NCBI GenBank assembly: GCA_964405685.1 | Contig: CAYOOP010000001.1 | Coordinates: 248,001-312,000, forward strand | Source of the DNA: CAYOOP01 sp964405685 | GTDB lineage: Bacteria; Pseudomonadota; Alphaproteobacteria; Rickettsiales; SXRF01 | Length of the DNA stretch: 64,000 nucleotides | Direction: 5' to 3' | In this document: piece by piece, positions 23,882-32,472 of the stretch | Layout of the letters: the number at the start of each line of letters is the position of its first letter | Numbering within the stretch: position 1 is the first letter of the stretch | Notes under the pieces: model-generated | What the model was told of the DNA's origin: nothing | The model's database searches: none | The model's input: only the letters and a program-made list of their open reading frames with translations | Program-made: the position numbers and the translations under genes

Positions 23882-24199
23882 ATGGTGGACGTAAATTTAT
23901 CCCGCGCAGCGAATGCGTACCAACAGCAAATGAAAATGCTGAGTAGCATGGATGCGGGCGCGGACAGTGAAGCAACCAGCGGCCCGAGCTTCGGTGATTT
24001 TTTAGGTCAAGCGATTGAACATGTGGTCGACACCGGTAAAAAAGCCGAGAAAGCACAGCTTGCGGCACTCACCGGCGAAGGGGATTTGAGCACGCTGGTT
24101 TCGGCAGTTGCAGAAGCGGAGTTGACACTCAACACCGTGGTTGCCGTACGTGACCGGGTGATTTCTGCGTATCAGGAAATTCTGAGAATGCCGATCTAG
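23882..24199 (+). CDS. fliE: Flagellar hook-basal body protein FliE
   Basis: 105 residues from the ATG at 23882 (a GTG at 23873 would add three). PSFGDFLGQAIEHVVDTGKKAE and VAEAELTLNTVVAVRDRVISAYQEILRMPI are the FliE core, with the conserved end. FliE joins the MS ring to the rod. It follows flgC across a 130-base gap that holds a repeat. Its end overlaps the convergent next gene by 4 bases. Confidence 0.95.
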   Translation: MVDVNLSRAANAYQQQMKMLSSMDAGADSEATSGPSFGDFLGQAIEHVVDTGKKAEKAQLAALTGEGDLSTLVSAVAEAELTLNTVVAVRDRVISAYQEILRMPI

Positions 24200-24447
24200 T
24201 AGCGGCTGAAGACTTCTTTGACGAGCAAGATAAACCATTGAATAATATGATCACCGACGCCTTTGAGAACGTCGGTGGCATACATCGCGTAGTCCACGCA
24301 TTGAGGGATTTTGCTGGTGTCAAATAAACAGACCGAAAAGCCAGCGAATAATGCAATCAGTCCCACACCACTCAGTGCATGAAACACTTTGAAGATGGCG
24401 GGAGGAGTGGGGACGGGATGTTGCATAGACGATGTAATAAATGCCAT
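24196..24447 (-). CDS. Unrecognised small membrane protein
   Basis: 83 residues with two hydrophobic segments (about 24-43 and 62-80). The ATG at 24447 has AGAGG 6 bases before it, which supports a real gene. No family is recognised. It lies at the end of the flagellar block, convergent with fliE, and sits where fliQ is often found, but it lacks FliQ motifs. Confidence 0.55.
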   Translation of the reverse strand: MAFITSSMQHPVPTPPAIFKVFHALSGVGLIALFAGFSVCLFDTSKIPQCVDYAMYATDVLKGVGDHIIQWFILLVKEVFSRY

Positions 24448-24543
24448 GTTTAACCTCTCGCTTGATTATCTCAAATGAGGCTCGCTTCGTACAGGGATTT
24501 CGGCTAATTCTCGTCAAACTTCATCAAGTTGTCACAATTGCTT

Positions 24544-24990
24544 ATGCCCTCCATTGCCCTCTATCAGCCTGATATTGCTCAAAATGTTGGTGCCGTTATT
24601 CGCACCTGCGCCTGTTTTGGCGCTCCGCTACACATCATTGAACCGTGCGGGTTTATCTTCGATATGGCGCGGATTAAAAAGGCAGCGCTTGATTATGTGG
24701 AACATGCGGACGTTATCCGCCACAGCAGTTTTGAGGTGTTTAGGAAAGATCGGCCGGCAGGGAAATTGGTGCTCTTTTCCACCAAGGCAACGCTTGATTA
24801 TGATCAACACGCATTTGCACCCAATGATCTACTTCTCTTCGGGCGCGAGAGCGCGGGAGTGCCGGAAGATGTTGCGGCGGCAGCAGATGTATGTGTACGT
24901 ATTCCGATGCGTGAAGGCATGCGTTCGCTTAATGTGGCGCAAACTGCGGCGATTGGAATTTCAGAAGCAATGAGGCAACACCGAGCATGA
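24544..24990 (+). CDS. trmL: tRNA (cytidine(34)-2'-O)-methyltransferase
   Basis: 148 residues from ATG 24544. SPOUT methylase of the wobble base in tRNA-Leu. IALYQPDIAQNVGAVIRTCACFG, then LLLFGRESAGVPEDV and IPMREGMRSLNVAQTAAIG give the deep-trefoil SAM-binding knot. A TTG at 24529 would add five residues, with no better ribosome-binding site. It overlaps hemF by ATGA, an operon common in Alphaproteobacteria. Confidence 0.95.
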   Translation: MPSIALYQPDIAQNVGAVIRTCACFGAPLHIIEPCGFIFDMARIKKAALDYVEHADVIRHSSFEVFRKDRPAGKLVLFSTKATLDYDQHAFAPNDLLLFGRESAGVPEDVAAAADVCVRIPMREGMRSLNVAQTAAIGISEAMRQHRA

Positions 24991-25976
24991 TTAAAGACCA
25001 ACAGGAAAAAGCAGCCGCGTGGTTTCGCGATTTACGCAACCGCATTTGCGCAGAATTTGAGAAGATCGAACAAGAATATAATATGTGGTCAGCAGACCAC
25101 ACCAGCCATGAGCCTACGAAGCAGCGCCCCATGGAATGTTCTCCTGAACATTCCATGGGGCTTTTCAAAAGAACACCCTGGAACCGCGAAGGCGGTGGGG
25201 GCGGTGAAATGTCGGTGATGAAAGGACGTGTGTTTGAAAAAGTAGGTGTGAATATTTCAACCGTACACGGTGAGTTTACACCTGAATTCCGCAAAGAAAT
25301 GCCCAACGCACAAGAATATCCCTTCTTCTGGGCGAGCGGAATTTCCTTGGTTGCACATATGTGTTCCCCGAAGGTTCCGGCGGTGCATATGAATACAAGG
25401 ATGATAGTGGTGTCGAAAGTACCATTTAGTGATTCGAGGCCAGAAGGCCGAGTCAGCCCTGAGCTGCGCCTCATGGCGGATTCAGCAGAATCCGCCGGAG
25501 GCAATCAATATAAACTCTGGTTTGGTGGAGGTGCGGACCTCACGCCGATGAAGCCCGATGCCAAAGATACGGAGGATTTTCATGCGGCGTTTAAGGCCGC
25601 GTGCGATGCGCATGATGCAGGCTATTACCCCAAATTCAAACAATGGTGTGATGAGTATTTTTTCCTGAAACACCGTAATGAACCGCGCGGCGTGGGCGGG
25701 ATTTTTTATGACTATGTGAACACCGGGAATTGGGATGCCGATTTTGCATTTACGCAATCCGTTGGCGAAGCGTTTTTGAATATCTACCCGCAATTAGTGC
25801 GGCGATATTACAAAGAAACATGGACGAAGGAAGACCGAGAACACCAGCTGATGCGGCGCGGGAGGTATGTGGAGTTTAATTTGCTGTATGATCGCGGCAC
25901 GCGGTTTGGGCTTATGACCGGTGGCAATACGGAGGCGATTTTGATGAGTCTTCCTCCAGAGGTGATGTGGCCATAA
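24987..25976 (+). CDS. hemF: Oxygen-dependent coproporphyrinogen III oxidase with two in-frame inserts
   Basis: 329 residues. It decarboxylates coproporphyrinogen III to protoporphyrinogen IX. EGGGGGEMSVMKGRVFEK, VNISTVHGEF, ASGISLVAHMCSP, VHMNTR, WFGGGADLTP and NEPRGVGGIFYD are the family blocks, in order. Two foreign segments interrupt it: residues about 33-59 before FKRTPWN, and about 149-170 between VHMNTRMIVVSK and YKLWFGGG. Each is encoded by a two-hairpin element (25084-25161 and 25431-25496) and keeps the frame. All core residues remain, so the enzyme is likely active with two surface loops. Confidence 0.95.
   Translation: MIKDQQEKAAAWFRDLRNRICAEFEKIEQEYNMWSADHTSHEPTKQRPMECSPEHSMGLFKRTPWNREGGGGGEMSVMKGRVFEKVGVNISTVHGEFTPEFRKEMPNAQEYPFFWASGISLVAHMCSPKVPAVHMNTRMIVVSKVPFSDSRPEGRVSPELRLMADSAESAGGNQYKLWFGGGADLTPMKPDAKDTEDFHAAFKAACDAHDAGYYPKFKQWCDEYFFLKHRNEPRGVGGIFYDYVNTGNWDADFAFTQSVGEAFLNIYPQLVRRYYKETWTKEDREHQLMRRGRYVEFNLLYDRGTRFGLMTGGNTEAILMSLPPEVMWP
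25084..25161 (+). repeat. In-frame two-hairpin element 1 of hemF
   Basis: TGTGGTC-AGCA-GACCACA (25084-25101), a linker with CAGCCATGAGCC and GCAGC, then a perfect 16-bp stem (25126-25141 with 25146-25161) around TCCT. The element is 78 bases, 26 codons. In frame the AGCA loop reads as S-A-D and the linker as S-H-E-P. It shares this plan with the rlmN element and with element 2. Confidence 0.88.
25431..25496 (+). repeat. In-frame two-hairpin element 2 of hemF
   Basis: An imperfect hairpin around GGCC-AGAA-GGCC (25431-25454), a linker CAGCCCTGAGCTGCGC, then GGCGGATTC-AGCA-GAATCCGCC (25475-25496). Length 66 bases, 22 codons. The linker differs from that in rlmN at three of 21 positions and is read in the same frame (S-P-E-L-R). 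The order of the AGCA and AGAA hairpins is reversed relative to rlmN. Confidence 0.88.
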
Positions 25977-25980
25977 ATTA

Positions 25981-26030
25981 TCATCCCGCCGAAGGGCAGA
26001 ATCCGGATCCCGCGACAAGCGCAGGATGAC
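25981..26030. repeat. Short relative of the paired-hairpin repeat
   Basis: TCATCCCGCCGAAGGGC followed by GATCCCGCGACAAGCGCAGG and ATGAC. The ATCC...GGAT pair and the GGATGAC end match the second hairpin of the copies at 6085 and 15241. It lies between hemF and yejB and may be a terminator for hemF. Confidence 0.5.
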
Positions 26031-26060
26031 AGATGAAGTGCGGGCTGCTATAAGCACACT

Positions 26061-27158
26061 ATGTCTGCTTACATCATCCGCCGTTTGTTATTTATGATTC
26101 CGACGTTGTTGGGGATCATGGCGCTGAATTTCGCGATTGTGCAAGCAACTCCCGGCGGGCCAGTCGAACAGATGGTGGCAAAACTCACCCATATTGATCA
26201 AAGCAGCACCTCGCGCATTTCCAGCGGTGGGAGCGATTTTGCGGGTGCGTCGCAAGTCGCCATGAATGCAGAGACCGCTTATCGCGGCGCGCGGGGACTC
26301 GACCCCGAATTGATTGAACGATTGGAAAAAATGTATGGGTTCGATAAGCCGCCGCTGACGCGATTTTTCTTGATGCTAAAAAACTATGCGACGCTTGATT
26401 TTGGTGAGAGTTTTTTTCGCAATGAGCGCGTAACCACGCTGATTTGGAACACCCTGCCTGTCACCATTTCGCTGGGCTTATGGACGACGCTGCTCATCTA
26501 CGGCATTTCGATTCCACTGGGCATTAAAAAAGCCGTGCGCGATGGTAGCACGTTTGATGTAGCAACCAGCACCTTGATTATCGTCGGCTATGCCATTCCC
26601 AGCTTCTTATTTGCGATTTTGCTCATCATTGTATTTGCCGGTGGCAATTATTTTCAGTGGTTCCCGCTGAAGGGTTTGAGTTCGGACAATGCTGCCGAGC
26701 TTGGATTTTTCGCACGGATTGGCGATTATTTTTGGCACATCACCCTGCCCGTTGTTGCCATGGTGCTAAGCGGATTCGCAAGCCTTACCATGCTCACCAA
26801 AAATTGTTTCTTAGATGAAATCAGCAAGCAATATGTGTTAACCGCGCGTGCCAAAGGCCTGGCCGAACGCAAGGTGCTCTATGGCCATGTGTTTAGGAAT
26901 GCGATGTTGATTATAATTGCAGGATTTCCGAGTGCACTGCTTGGGATTATGTTTACCTCGGCGCTGCTGATTGAAATTATTTTTTCGCTCAACGGGCTGG
27001 GGCTCTTGGGCTACGAAGCGGTGATCTCGCGGGATTACCCGATTATTTTCGGCACATTGTTTATCTTCACCTTACTCGGCCTCATCTCCAATTTAATTGG
27101 CGATTTGGTCTATATGTGGGTCGACCCGCGGATTGATTTTGATCGGAGGGGGGAATGA
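26061..27158 (+). CDS. yejB: Peptide ABC transporter permease, YejB-like
   Basis: 365 residues, inner-membrane permease of the oligopeptide/microcin C type. N-terminal membrane helix with YIIRRLLFMIPTLLGI, a long periplasmic insert (residues about 45-90) typical of YejB as opposed to DppB, and the EAA loop QYVLTARAKGLAERKVLYGHVFRNAM. It overlaps yejE by 4 bases. The binding protein yejA is not in the window. Confidence 0.9.
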   Translation: MSAYIIRRLLFMIPTLLGIMALNFAIVQATPGGPVEQMVAKLTHIDQSSTSRISSGGSDFAGASQVAMNAETAYRGARGLDPELIERLEKMYGFDKPPLTRFFLMLKNYATLDFGESFFRNERVTTLIWNTLPVTISLGLWTTLLIYGISIPLGIKKAVRDGSTFDVATSTLIIVGYAIPSFLFAILLIIVFAGGNYFQWFPLKGLSSDNAAELGFFARIGDYFWHITLPVVAMVLSGFASLTMLTKNCFLDEISKQYVLTARAKGLAERKVLYGHVFRNAMLIIIAGFPSALLGIMFTSALLIEIIFSLNGLGLLGYEAVISRDYPIIFGTLFIFTLLGLISNLIGDLVYMWVDPRIDFDRRGE

Positions 27159-28183
27159 CTTTTTCTCCGATTACGCAAAAACGCATCACCAAATTCCGCT
27201 CTAACAAGCGCGGCATTGTTTCGCTCTGGATTTTTCTTGCGCTGTTTATAGTCACGCTGTTTGCGGAGGTGATTGCCAACGATAAACCGCTGCTGCTTTC
27301 CTATCAGGGCAAGCTCTATGTGCCGATGGTAAAAACCTATAGTGAGCAAGCGTTTGGTGGGGATTTTGAGACAGAGGCGGTCTATCGCGATCCGGAATTT
27401 ATCAAGCGGGTTAATGCGGATGGGTGGATGGTGTGGCCGCTGTTGCACTACAGCTATTCTACCATCAATTACGATCTCGGACGTTCGACGCCAACGGCAC
27501 CGGATGTGGCGAATCTGCTCGGGACGGATGATCAGGGGCGCGATGTATTGGCACGGGTGATTTATGGGTTCCGGATTTCGATTTTGTTTGCGCTGACGTT
27601 AACCTCGGTGAGTGCCGTGGTGGGGATTGTTACCGGCGCGTTACAAGGCTATTTTGGGGGGTGGACGGATTTGTTGTTTCAGCGGTTTATCGAGATTTGG
27701 TCGGGCCTGCCGGTGTTGTTTATGCTGATTATTTTATCGAGTTTTGTGGAGCCGAATATTTTTTGGTTGCTGCTCATCATGCTACTTTTTTCGTGGATGA
27801 ATTTAACCGGCGTGGTGCGCGCAGAATTTTTGCGTGCACGGAATTTTGATTATGTGAAAGCAGCGCGGGTGCTTGGAGTCTCCGAATGGCGGATTATGCT
27901 TAGGCATGTGCTGCCCAATGCGCTCACGGCGGCGCTTACCATTTTGCCGTTCATGCTTTCGCATGGGGTGACAGCGCTTACCACCCTGGATTTTCTGGGG
28001 TTTGGGTTGCCGCCGGGGTCGCCATCGCTTGGGGAATTACTGCTGCAGGGGAAAAATAATCCGCAAGCGCCGTGGCTGGGGATTACGGGCTTTCTGGTGA
28101 TTGCATCGCTCTTAGTGCTGATTATCTTTATCTCAGAAGCGGTGCGCGATGCGTTTGATGATCGGAAAGGAATGCGGCGATGA
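27155..28183 (+). CDS. yejE: Peptide ABC transporter permease, YejE-like
   Basis: 342 residues. The N-terminal RFRSNKRGIVSLWIF helix, a periplasmic insert with DKPLLLSYQGKLYVP found in YejE proteins, LLGTDDQGRDVLARVIYGFR, and the EAA loop VKAARVLGVSEWRIMLRHVLPNA are seen. It pairs with yejB and overlaps yejF by 4 bases. Confidence 0.9.
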   Translation: MTFSPITQKRITKFRSNKRGIVSLWIFLALFIVTLFAEVIANDKPLLLSYQGKLYVPMVKTYSEQAFGGDFETEAVYRDPEFIKRVNADGWMVWPLLHYSYSTINYDLGRSTPTAPDVANLLGTDDQGRDVLARVIYGFRISILFALTLTSVSAVVGIVTGALQGYFGGWTDLLFQRFIEIWSGLPVLFMLIILSSFVEPNIFWLLLIMLLFSWMNLTGVVRAEFLRARNFDYVKAARVLGVSEWRIMLRHVLPNALTAALTILPFMLSHGVTALTTLDFLGFGLPPGSPSLGELLLQGKNNPQAPWLGITGFLVIASLLVLIIFISEAVRDAFDDRKGMRR

Positions 28184-29748
28184 GCTTGCTTTCGGTCGAA
28201 CATTTAACGGTGGCGCTGGAGGATGAGCGCAAGCTCGTAAACGATGTTTCGTTTGCCATTGAGCGTGGGGAGATGCTGGCACTCGTGGGTGAATCCGGTT
28301 CGGGAAAATCGCTGACGGCGCTTTCGGTGATGCGGTTGTTGGCGCGACAGTTTCACGTTTCGGGGTCGATTGCGTTTGATGGGAAAACACTTTCTGAGCT
28401 TTCTGAACGTGAGATGCGCGGGATTCGTGGCGCGGATATTGGGATGATTTTCCAGGAGCCGATGACGGCGCTGAATCCGCTGCATACGATTGGGAAACAA
28501 ATTGGCGAGGCGATTACGATTCATCATTCGCGTGAGCCGGAGTTGCGTGCACGGATTATGCAGTTGCTCGAGGATGTGGGGTTGCCGTATTTGAAGGAGC
28601 GACTGGGTGCTTATCCGCATGAGCTTTCGGGCGGAGAGCGACAGCGGGTGATGATTGCGATGGCGATTGCGAATAACCCGAAGCTCTTGATTGCTGATGA
28701 ACCGACGACGGCGGTGGATGTGACCATTCAGGCGACGCTTTTGACACTGCTTAAAAAACTCCAGCGCGAGCGCAGCATGGCGATGTTGTTTATTACGCAT
28801 GATCTCTCACTGGTTAAGCACATGGCGGAGCGGGTGGCGATTATGAAACAGGGCGAGTTGGTGGAGGTGGGCGAGGTGAAGACGGTGTGGGCGGCACCGC
28901 AACATCCCTATACGCAGGCGTTGCTTAAAAGTGAGCCTAAGGGTGAGGCGGTGACGCTGCCGGCCGATGCGGAAGTGTTGCTGGAGGCGAAGAGTGTGAA
29001 TGTTGGGTTTCCGGTCAAAGCCGGGGTGTTGCGGCGGGTGACGGGGGTGAATGTTGCGGTGAAGGGTGTGTCGCTAACGCTTAAAAAAGGGGAGACGCTG
29101 GGGATCGTCGGCGAATCGGGCTCGGGGAAAACGACGTTGGCATTTGCACTGATTCGGATGCTGAAGGCGAGCGGCACGGTGGTGTTTGCGGGACGGGAGA
29201 TTAGTGCGCTCACTCGCAAGCAATTGCATCCGCTCAGGAGGGAAATGCAACTCGTGTTTCAGGACCCGTTTGGGAGCTTGAATCCGCGGATGACGGTGGG
29301 GCAGATTATTGGCGAGGGACTGCGCGTGCATGAGCCGGATGCGCGCGACCACGAGGCGCGGATTGCGCAGATGCTCATCGATGTCGGGCTTTCGCCCGAA
29401 ATGGCTGGCCGCTATCCGCATGAATTTTCCGGCGGGCAGCGGCAGCGGATTTCGATCGCCCGCGCGCTGGTGCTAAGGCCCAAGCTGGTGGTGCTTGATG
29501 AGCCGACAAGCGCGCTTGATGTGACCGTGCAAAGTCAGATTTTGGAGTTGCTAAAGAGCTTTCAGCTGCGAGACGGCATCAGCTTCCTGCTGATTTCTCA
29601 CGATTTACGCGTCATCCGCGCGATTGCACACCGGATTTTGGTGCTGAGGCGCGGGGAAATGGTGGAGATGGAGACAACGAAAACCCTATTTACAAAGCCA
29701 GGAAACACCTATACCAAATCCATGATTCAAGCGGCCTGGCTCAGCTAG
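28180..29748 (+). CDS. yejF: Peptide ABC transporter ATPase, YejF-like (tandem)
   Basis: 522 residues, two complete ABC domains. First: GESGSGKSLTA, LSGGERQRVMIAMAI, LLIADEPTTAVD, ITHDLS. Second: GESGSGKTTLA, FSGGQRQRISIARAL, VVLDEPTSALD, ISHDLR. The fused form is that of YejF. The system imports peptides and, in other bacteria, microcin C-like peptides. It ends about 95 bases before tRNA-Ser. Confidence 0.92.
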   Translation: MSLLSVEHLTVALEDERKLVNDVSFAIERGEMLALVGESGSGKSLTALSVMRLLARQFHVSGSIAFDGKTLSELSEREMRGIRGADIGMIFQEPMTALNPLHTIGKQIGEAITIHHSREPELRARIMQLLEDVGLPYLKERLGAYPHELSGGERQRVMIAMAIANNPKLLIADEPTTAVDVTIQATLLTLLKKLQRERSMAMLFITHDLSLVKHMAERVAIMKQGELVEVGEVKTVWAAPQHPYTQALLKSEPKGEAVTLPADAEVLLEAKSVNVGFPVKAGVLRRVTGVNVAVKGVSLTLKKGETLGIVGESGSGKTTLAFALIRMLKASGTVVFAGREISALTRKQLHPLRREMQLVFQDPFGSLNPRMTVGQIIGEGLRVHEPDARDHEARIAQMLIDVGLSPEMAGRYPHEFSGGQRQRISIARALVLRPKLVVLDEPTSALDVTVQSQILELLKSFQLRDGISFLLISHDLRVIRAIAHRILVLRRGEMVEMETTKTLFTKPGNTYTKSMIQAAWLS

Positions 29749-29843
29749 GGTGTTTGGGTAACCGATCCGCCTACGCTCCCTTGAAAGTGCGAGCTACGTC
29801 GGGGTCAAGATTTTTTAAGGCGCGCCGCGCCAGAAAATCTAAC

Positions 29844-29931
<88 letters not shown>

Positions 29932-30003
29932 TTCCCTGTTTTGACCCCCGAAAATGCCCCGTGGTCCACTGGTGGTCCAGTTGGAAAAAAATAGTGGCAA
30001 CAC

Positions 30004-30316
30004 ATGGCGAAAGATGGACTTGAAATTCAGATGCCCAAACCCAAAGGACATATCATCTACGAAGGCCCATCATTGATCAACAGCAAATCCATTGTTGTCG
30101 TTGCAACACAACAGTCGAACAATCTCAAAACCGGCAACATGATTCAGACCTATATCCTGCGCGGACATGGACCCGATTTCGGCCAATAAATCCGGCGAGG
30201 ATTTTCTATTTGTGGCGGTTGCGATATGCGCAGCGAACCGACGGATGATCCGAATCTGGTTCGCCGGTGAGACGCTGGCAGGCCGCGCCGAGCAATACAA
30301 AGCTCTGGTTCAGTAA
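30004..30316 (+). pseudogene. Frameshifted remnant of a mobile-element-borne gene
   Basis: The first 52 codons (from MAKDGLEIQMPKPKG to TGNMIQTYIL) resemble a small protein carried by alphaproteobacterial plasmids and phages. After TYILR the frame must shift by one to continue as DMDPISANKSGED, and again to give SICGGCDMRSEPTDD, the expected CXXC end. Two frameshifts in about 100 codons mean a dead gene. It lies directly after tRNA-Ser, and a near-duplicate GTGGTCCACTG/GTGGTCCAGT precedes it, as might be left by an integrated element. Confidence 0.6.
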
Positions 30317-30355
30317 AATAAGAATTCATGAGCCTGAAACAGATAGCCCTGAAGA

Positions 30356-30958
30356 CTAACCGGCAATCACTTTTCTAAACGTCTGTGAAATACGACGGCT
30401 GCGATGAAGTGTGGTGCCATTATATCGGTCGGTTTTGCGCCCAATAATGGCATGTTGCCAGACATAACGCGCATCGCCAGTGAGGACGAGCAGGCTACGC
30501 GGTTCCAGTAGCAGTGATGATTTCTCGCCTGTTTTGCTGTGCGTGAAATCCATCACGCACGGCGAGCCTAAACTCAGACTGGCGATGGTTTCGGCAAAAC
30601 AAGGTACACAGTCGATATGCGCGGAAATACCTTGCCCAGGCTGATATTCATTGATGATAACCTGATCGGGCGTGCGAGAGAAAATGTCCTCGGCGCTCAG
30701 GTGCTCGCATAGTCCGACCAGCCAATCCGGGATGGTGCCGATGCGTAAATCCTGTGTGATACCGCCTGCCTTATAATCGTACCGCCAGCCGTAATGTTGC
30801 ACGCGGCGCTTCAGCTCTGTTATCCACGGCTGGGCATCGATAGTTTGGATGAGTGCTTCTTCAGTGGCTGCATCGATAAAATCGGCAATGTACACCAGCC
30901 CAGAAACTGCTGGTTGCGGCGTTTCAAACAACGATGATTGCAAAAACATTTGGCGCAT
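30356..30958 (-). CDS. AlkB-like 2-oxoglutarate/Fe(II) dioxygenase
   Basis: About 200 residues. The jelly-roll iron site is H-x-D in ISAHIDCVP with a distal histidine in VWQHAI, and the 2OG-binding arginines are in RSRRISQTFRKV at the C-terminus. NEYQPGQGISAHID and SLSLGSPCVMDF are AlkB blocks. It likely repairs alkylated nucleic acid; the tRNA-modifying ALKBH8-like or generic AlkB classes cannot be separated. Starts at 30958 and 30949 are both plausible. Confidence 0.88.
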   Translation of the reverse strand: MRQMFLQSSLFETPQPAVSGLVYIADFIDAATEEALIQTIDAQPWITELKRRVQHYGWRYDYKAGGITQDLRIGTIPDWLVGLCEHLSAEDIFSRTPDQVIINEYQPGQGISAHIDCVPCFAETIASLSLGSPCVMDFTHSKTGEKSSLLLEPRSLLVLTGDARYVWQHAIIGRKTDRYNGTTLHRSRRISQTFRKVIAG

Positions 30959-31013
30959 AGCAAAAACTATTCTATCTTGCAGTCGTTTATATTCAAACGA
31001 AAGAATCCAAGCG

Positions 31014-31109
31014 ATGAAAAAATCGCCCACCAAACAATCGATACAAAAGGGTGAAAAAGCTCAAGAAACAAGCGGCGTTTGCTTGATCAAAGGGTGGGTT
31101 GACTTCTGA
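31014..31109 (+). CDS. Possible 31-codon lysine-rich ORF
   Basis: From ATG at 31014, a basic N-terminal half (MKKSPTKQSIQKGEK) then GVCLIKGWVDF. An AAGAA-type purine run lies before the ATG. It lies in the short divergent gap before the DUF4143 gene. It may be a leader peptide or nothing; no family is recognised. Confidence 0.25.
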   Translation: MKKSPTKQSIQKGEKAQETSGVCLIKGWVDF

Positions 31110-31153
31110 TGCATTATGGGCTAATCTAAAATGCAACCTTATATTAGCACCAT

Positions 31154-32392
31154 ATGTCTCCCTCTATTAAACGCACCCTTTCCAAGTCTATTGTCCGCGT
31201 CAGCGGTGGGTTTAAGGTGCTACTTCTCACTGGGCCAAGGCAGGTAGGCAAGACCACCCTGCTGCAAAACGTCGATAAGAAAAAGCGCACGTATGTAACA
31301 CTCGACGATTTAACGCAGCGTGCGGCGGCGTTATCCGATCCTGCCGGGTTTATTCAAAACTTGGAACTCCCCGTTCTGATTGACGAAGTGCAGTATGCGC
31401 CTGACTTGTTTCCTTATATCAAGATAGCCGTGGATAGGAGCCAAAGGCCCGGTGAATTCTGGCTTACCGGTTCACAGCAATTTGAGATGATGAAGAATGT
31501 GACCGAATCACTCGCCGGTCGCGTAGGCATCTTGCAGCTTCAGGGCATTACGCTGGCCGAAGAACAAGGAAGAACAAGCGCTCCCCCCTTTTTGCCGGAA
31601 GCAAAGTTGCTTAAAAAACGCGGGGAATTGGCGCAACCGCTGAGTGCGCACCAAGCCTTTCAGAAAATATGGCGCGGATCATATCCGGCAATGGTCATAC
31701 AAAAAGGGAAGCATTCAGCTGAAAACTGGGAACAGTTCTATGATTCCTATGTTTCTACTTATATCCAGCGTGATGTGCAGGACTATCTTGGTGTGAAAAG
31801 CAAAGCGACGTTTTTGAAGTTCATGCAGATCGCCGCTGCGCGCACGGCACAACTCGTCAATTACGCAGATATTGCAAGCGATGTTGGCGTCAGTCAGGTA
31901 ACGATTAAGTCCTGGCTTAATGTTCTGCAAGCCTCCGGCATCGTCAGATTGCTACAACCTTATTACCGAAACCAAACCAAGCGTTTAGTAAAAACACCCA
32001 AGCTCTATTTCATGGATACCGGGCTGTGTGCGTTCCTGACTGGCTGGCTGAACGCACAGGTGCTGGAGCGCGGCGCGATGGCCGGTGCGATGCTGGAAAC
32101 CTATGTGGTATCGGAAATCATCAAGTCATACCTCCACAATGGTCGTAATCCTCGTGTGTATTTTTACCGTGACAATAAAAAGAACGAGGTGGATTTTCTG
32201 ATTGAGGAAAACGGCACGCTCTACCCGCTAGAAATTAAAAAAACCGCGTCGCCATCCCGCGCCGATTGCAAAGTCTTTGATTATCTTAAGGGTGTTAAAA
32301 CCCCTGTCGGGCATGGTGGCGTCATTTGTTTTGTGTCAACACTTGTGCCGCTCGTCGAAGACATTGACGCCATCCCGGTTGGGTATCTGTAG
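31154..32392 (+). CDS. AAA ATPase with DUF4143 nuclease-like C-terminus
   Basis: 412 residues. Walker A LTGPRQVGKTTLL near residue 25, Walker B LPVLIDEVQ, sensor WLTGSQQF. A winged-helix segment (YADIASDVGVSQVTIKSWLNVL) follows, then DUF4143 with a PD-(D/E)XK-like core: NEVDFLIEE and LYPLEIKKT. These single-gene ATPases are common, move often between genomes and have unclear function, possibly in defence or as toxin-like modules. It sits in the island-like interval after tRNA-Ser. Confidence 0.9.
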   Translation: MSPSIKRTLSKSIVRVSGGFKVLLLTGPRQVGKTTLLQNVDKKKRTYVTLDDLTQRAAALSDPAGFIQNLELPVLIDEVQYAPDLFPYIKIAVDRSQRPGEFWLTGSQQFEMMKNVTESLAGRVGILQLQGITLAEEQGRTSAPPFLPEAKLLKKRGELAQPLSAHQAFQKIWRGSYPAMVIQKGKHSAENWEQFYDSYVSTYIQRDVQDYLGVKSKATFLKFMQIAAARTAQLVNYADIASDVGVSQVTIKSWLNVLQASGIVRLLQPYYRNQTKRLVKTPKLYFMDTGLCAFLTGWLNAQVLERGAMAGAMLETYVVSEIIKSYLHNGRNPRVYFYRDNKKNEVDFLIEENGTLYPLEIKKTASPSRADCKVFDYLKGVKTPVGHGGVICFVSTLVPLVEDIDAIPVGYL

Positions 32393-32397
32393 GATTT

Positions 32398-32472
32398 TTA
32401 CGCCTCATCCAGCACCGCGATGCGGAAATCTACGGTAGGATCGAGGTGGTTGCGTGTTTCGGTGGTTGCCAT
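32398..32472 (-). CDS. 24-residue ORF with a strong ribosome-binding site
   Basis: MATTETRNHLDPTVDFRIAV then LDEA and stop. AAGGAGA lies 5 bases before the ATG, the best such site in this region. No signal peptide and no cysteine. It ends 5 bases from the convergent DUF4143 stop. It may be a small regulatory protein or a precursor peptide; PqqA was considered and does not fit. Upstream is a 212-base leader without a gene. Confidence 0.45.
   Translation of the reverse strand: MATTETRNHLDPTVDFRIAVLDEA

Noticed and set aside
24196..24447. fliQ after fliE
   Set aside because: Two hydrophobic segments are present but the order of charged residues and family motifs of FliQ are not.
32398..32472. 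PqqA-type precursor peptide
   Set aside because: It lacks the E-x-x-x-Y pair, and no pqq genes are nearby.
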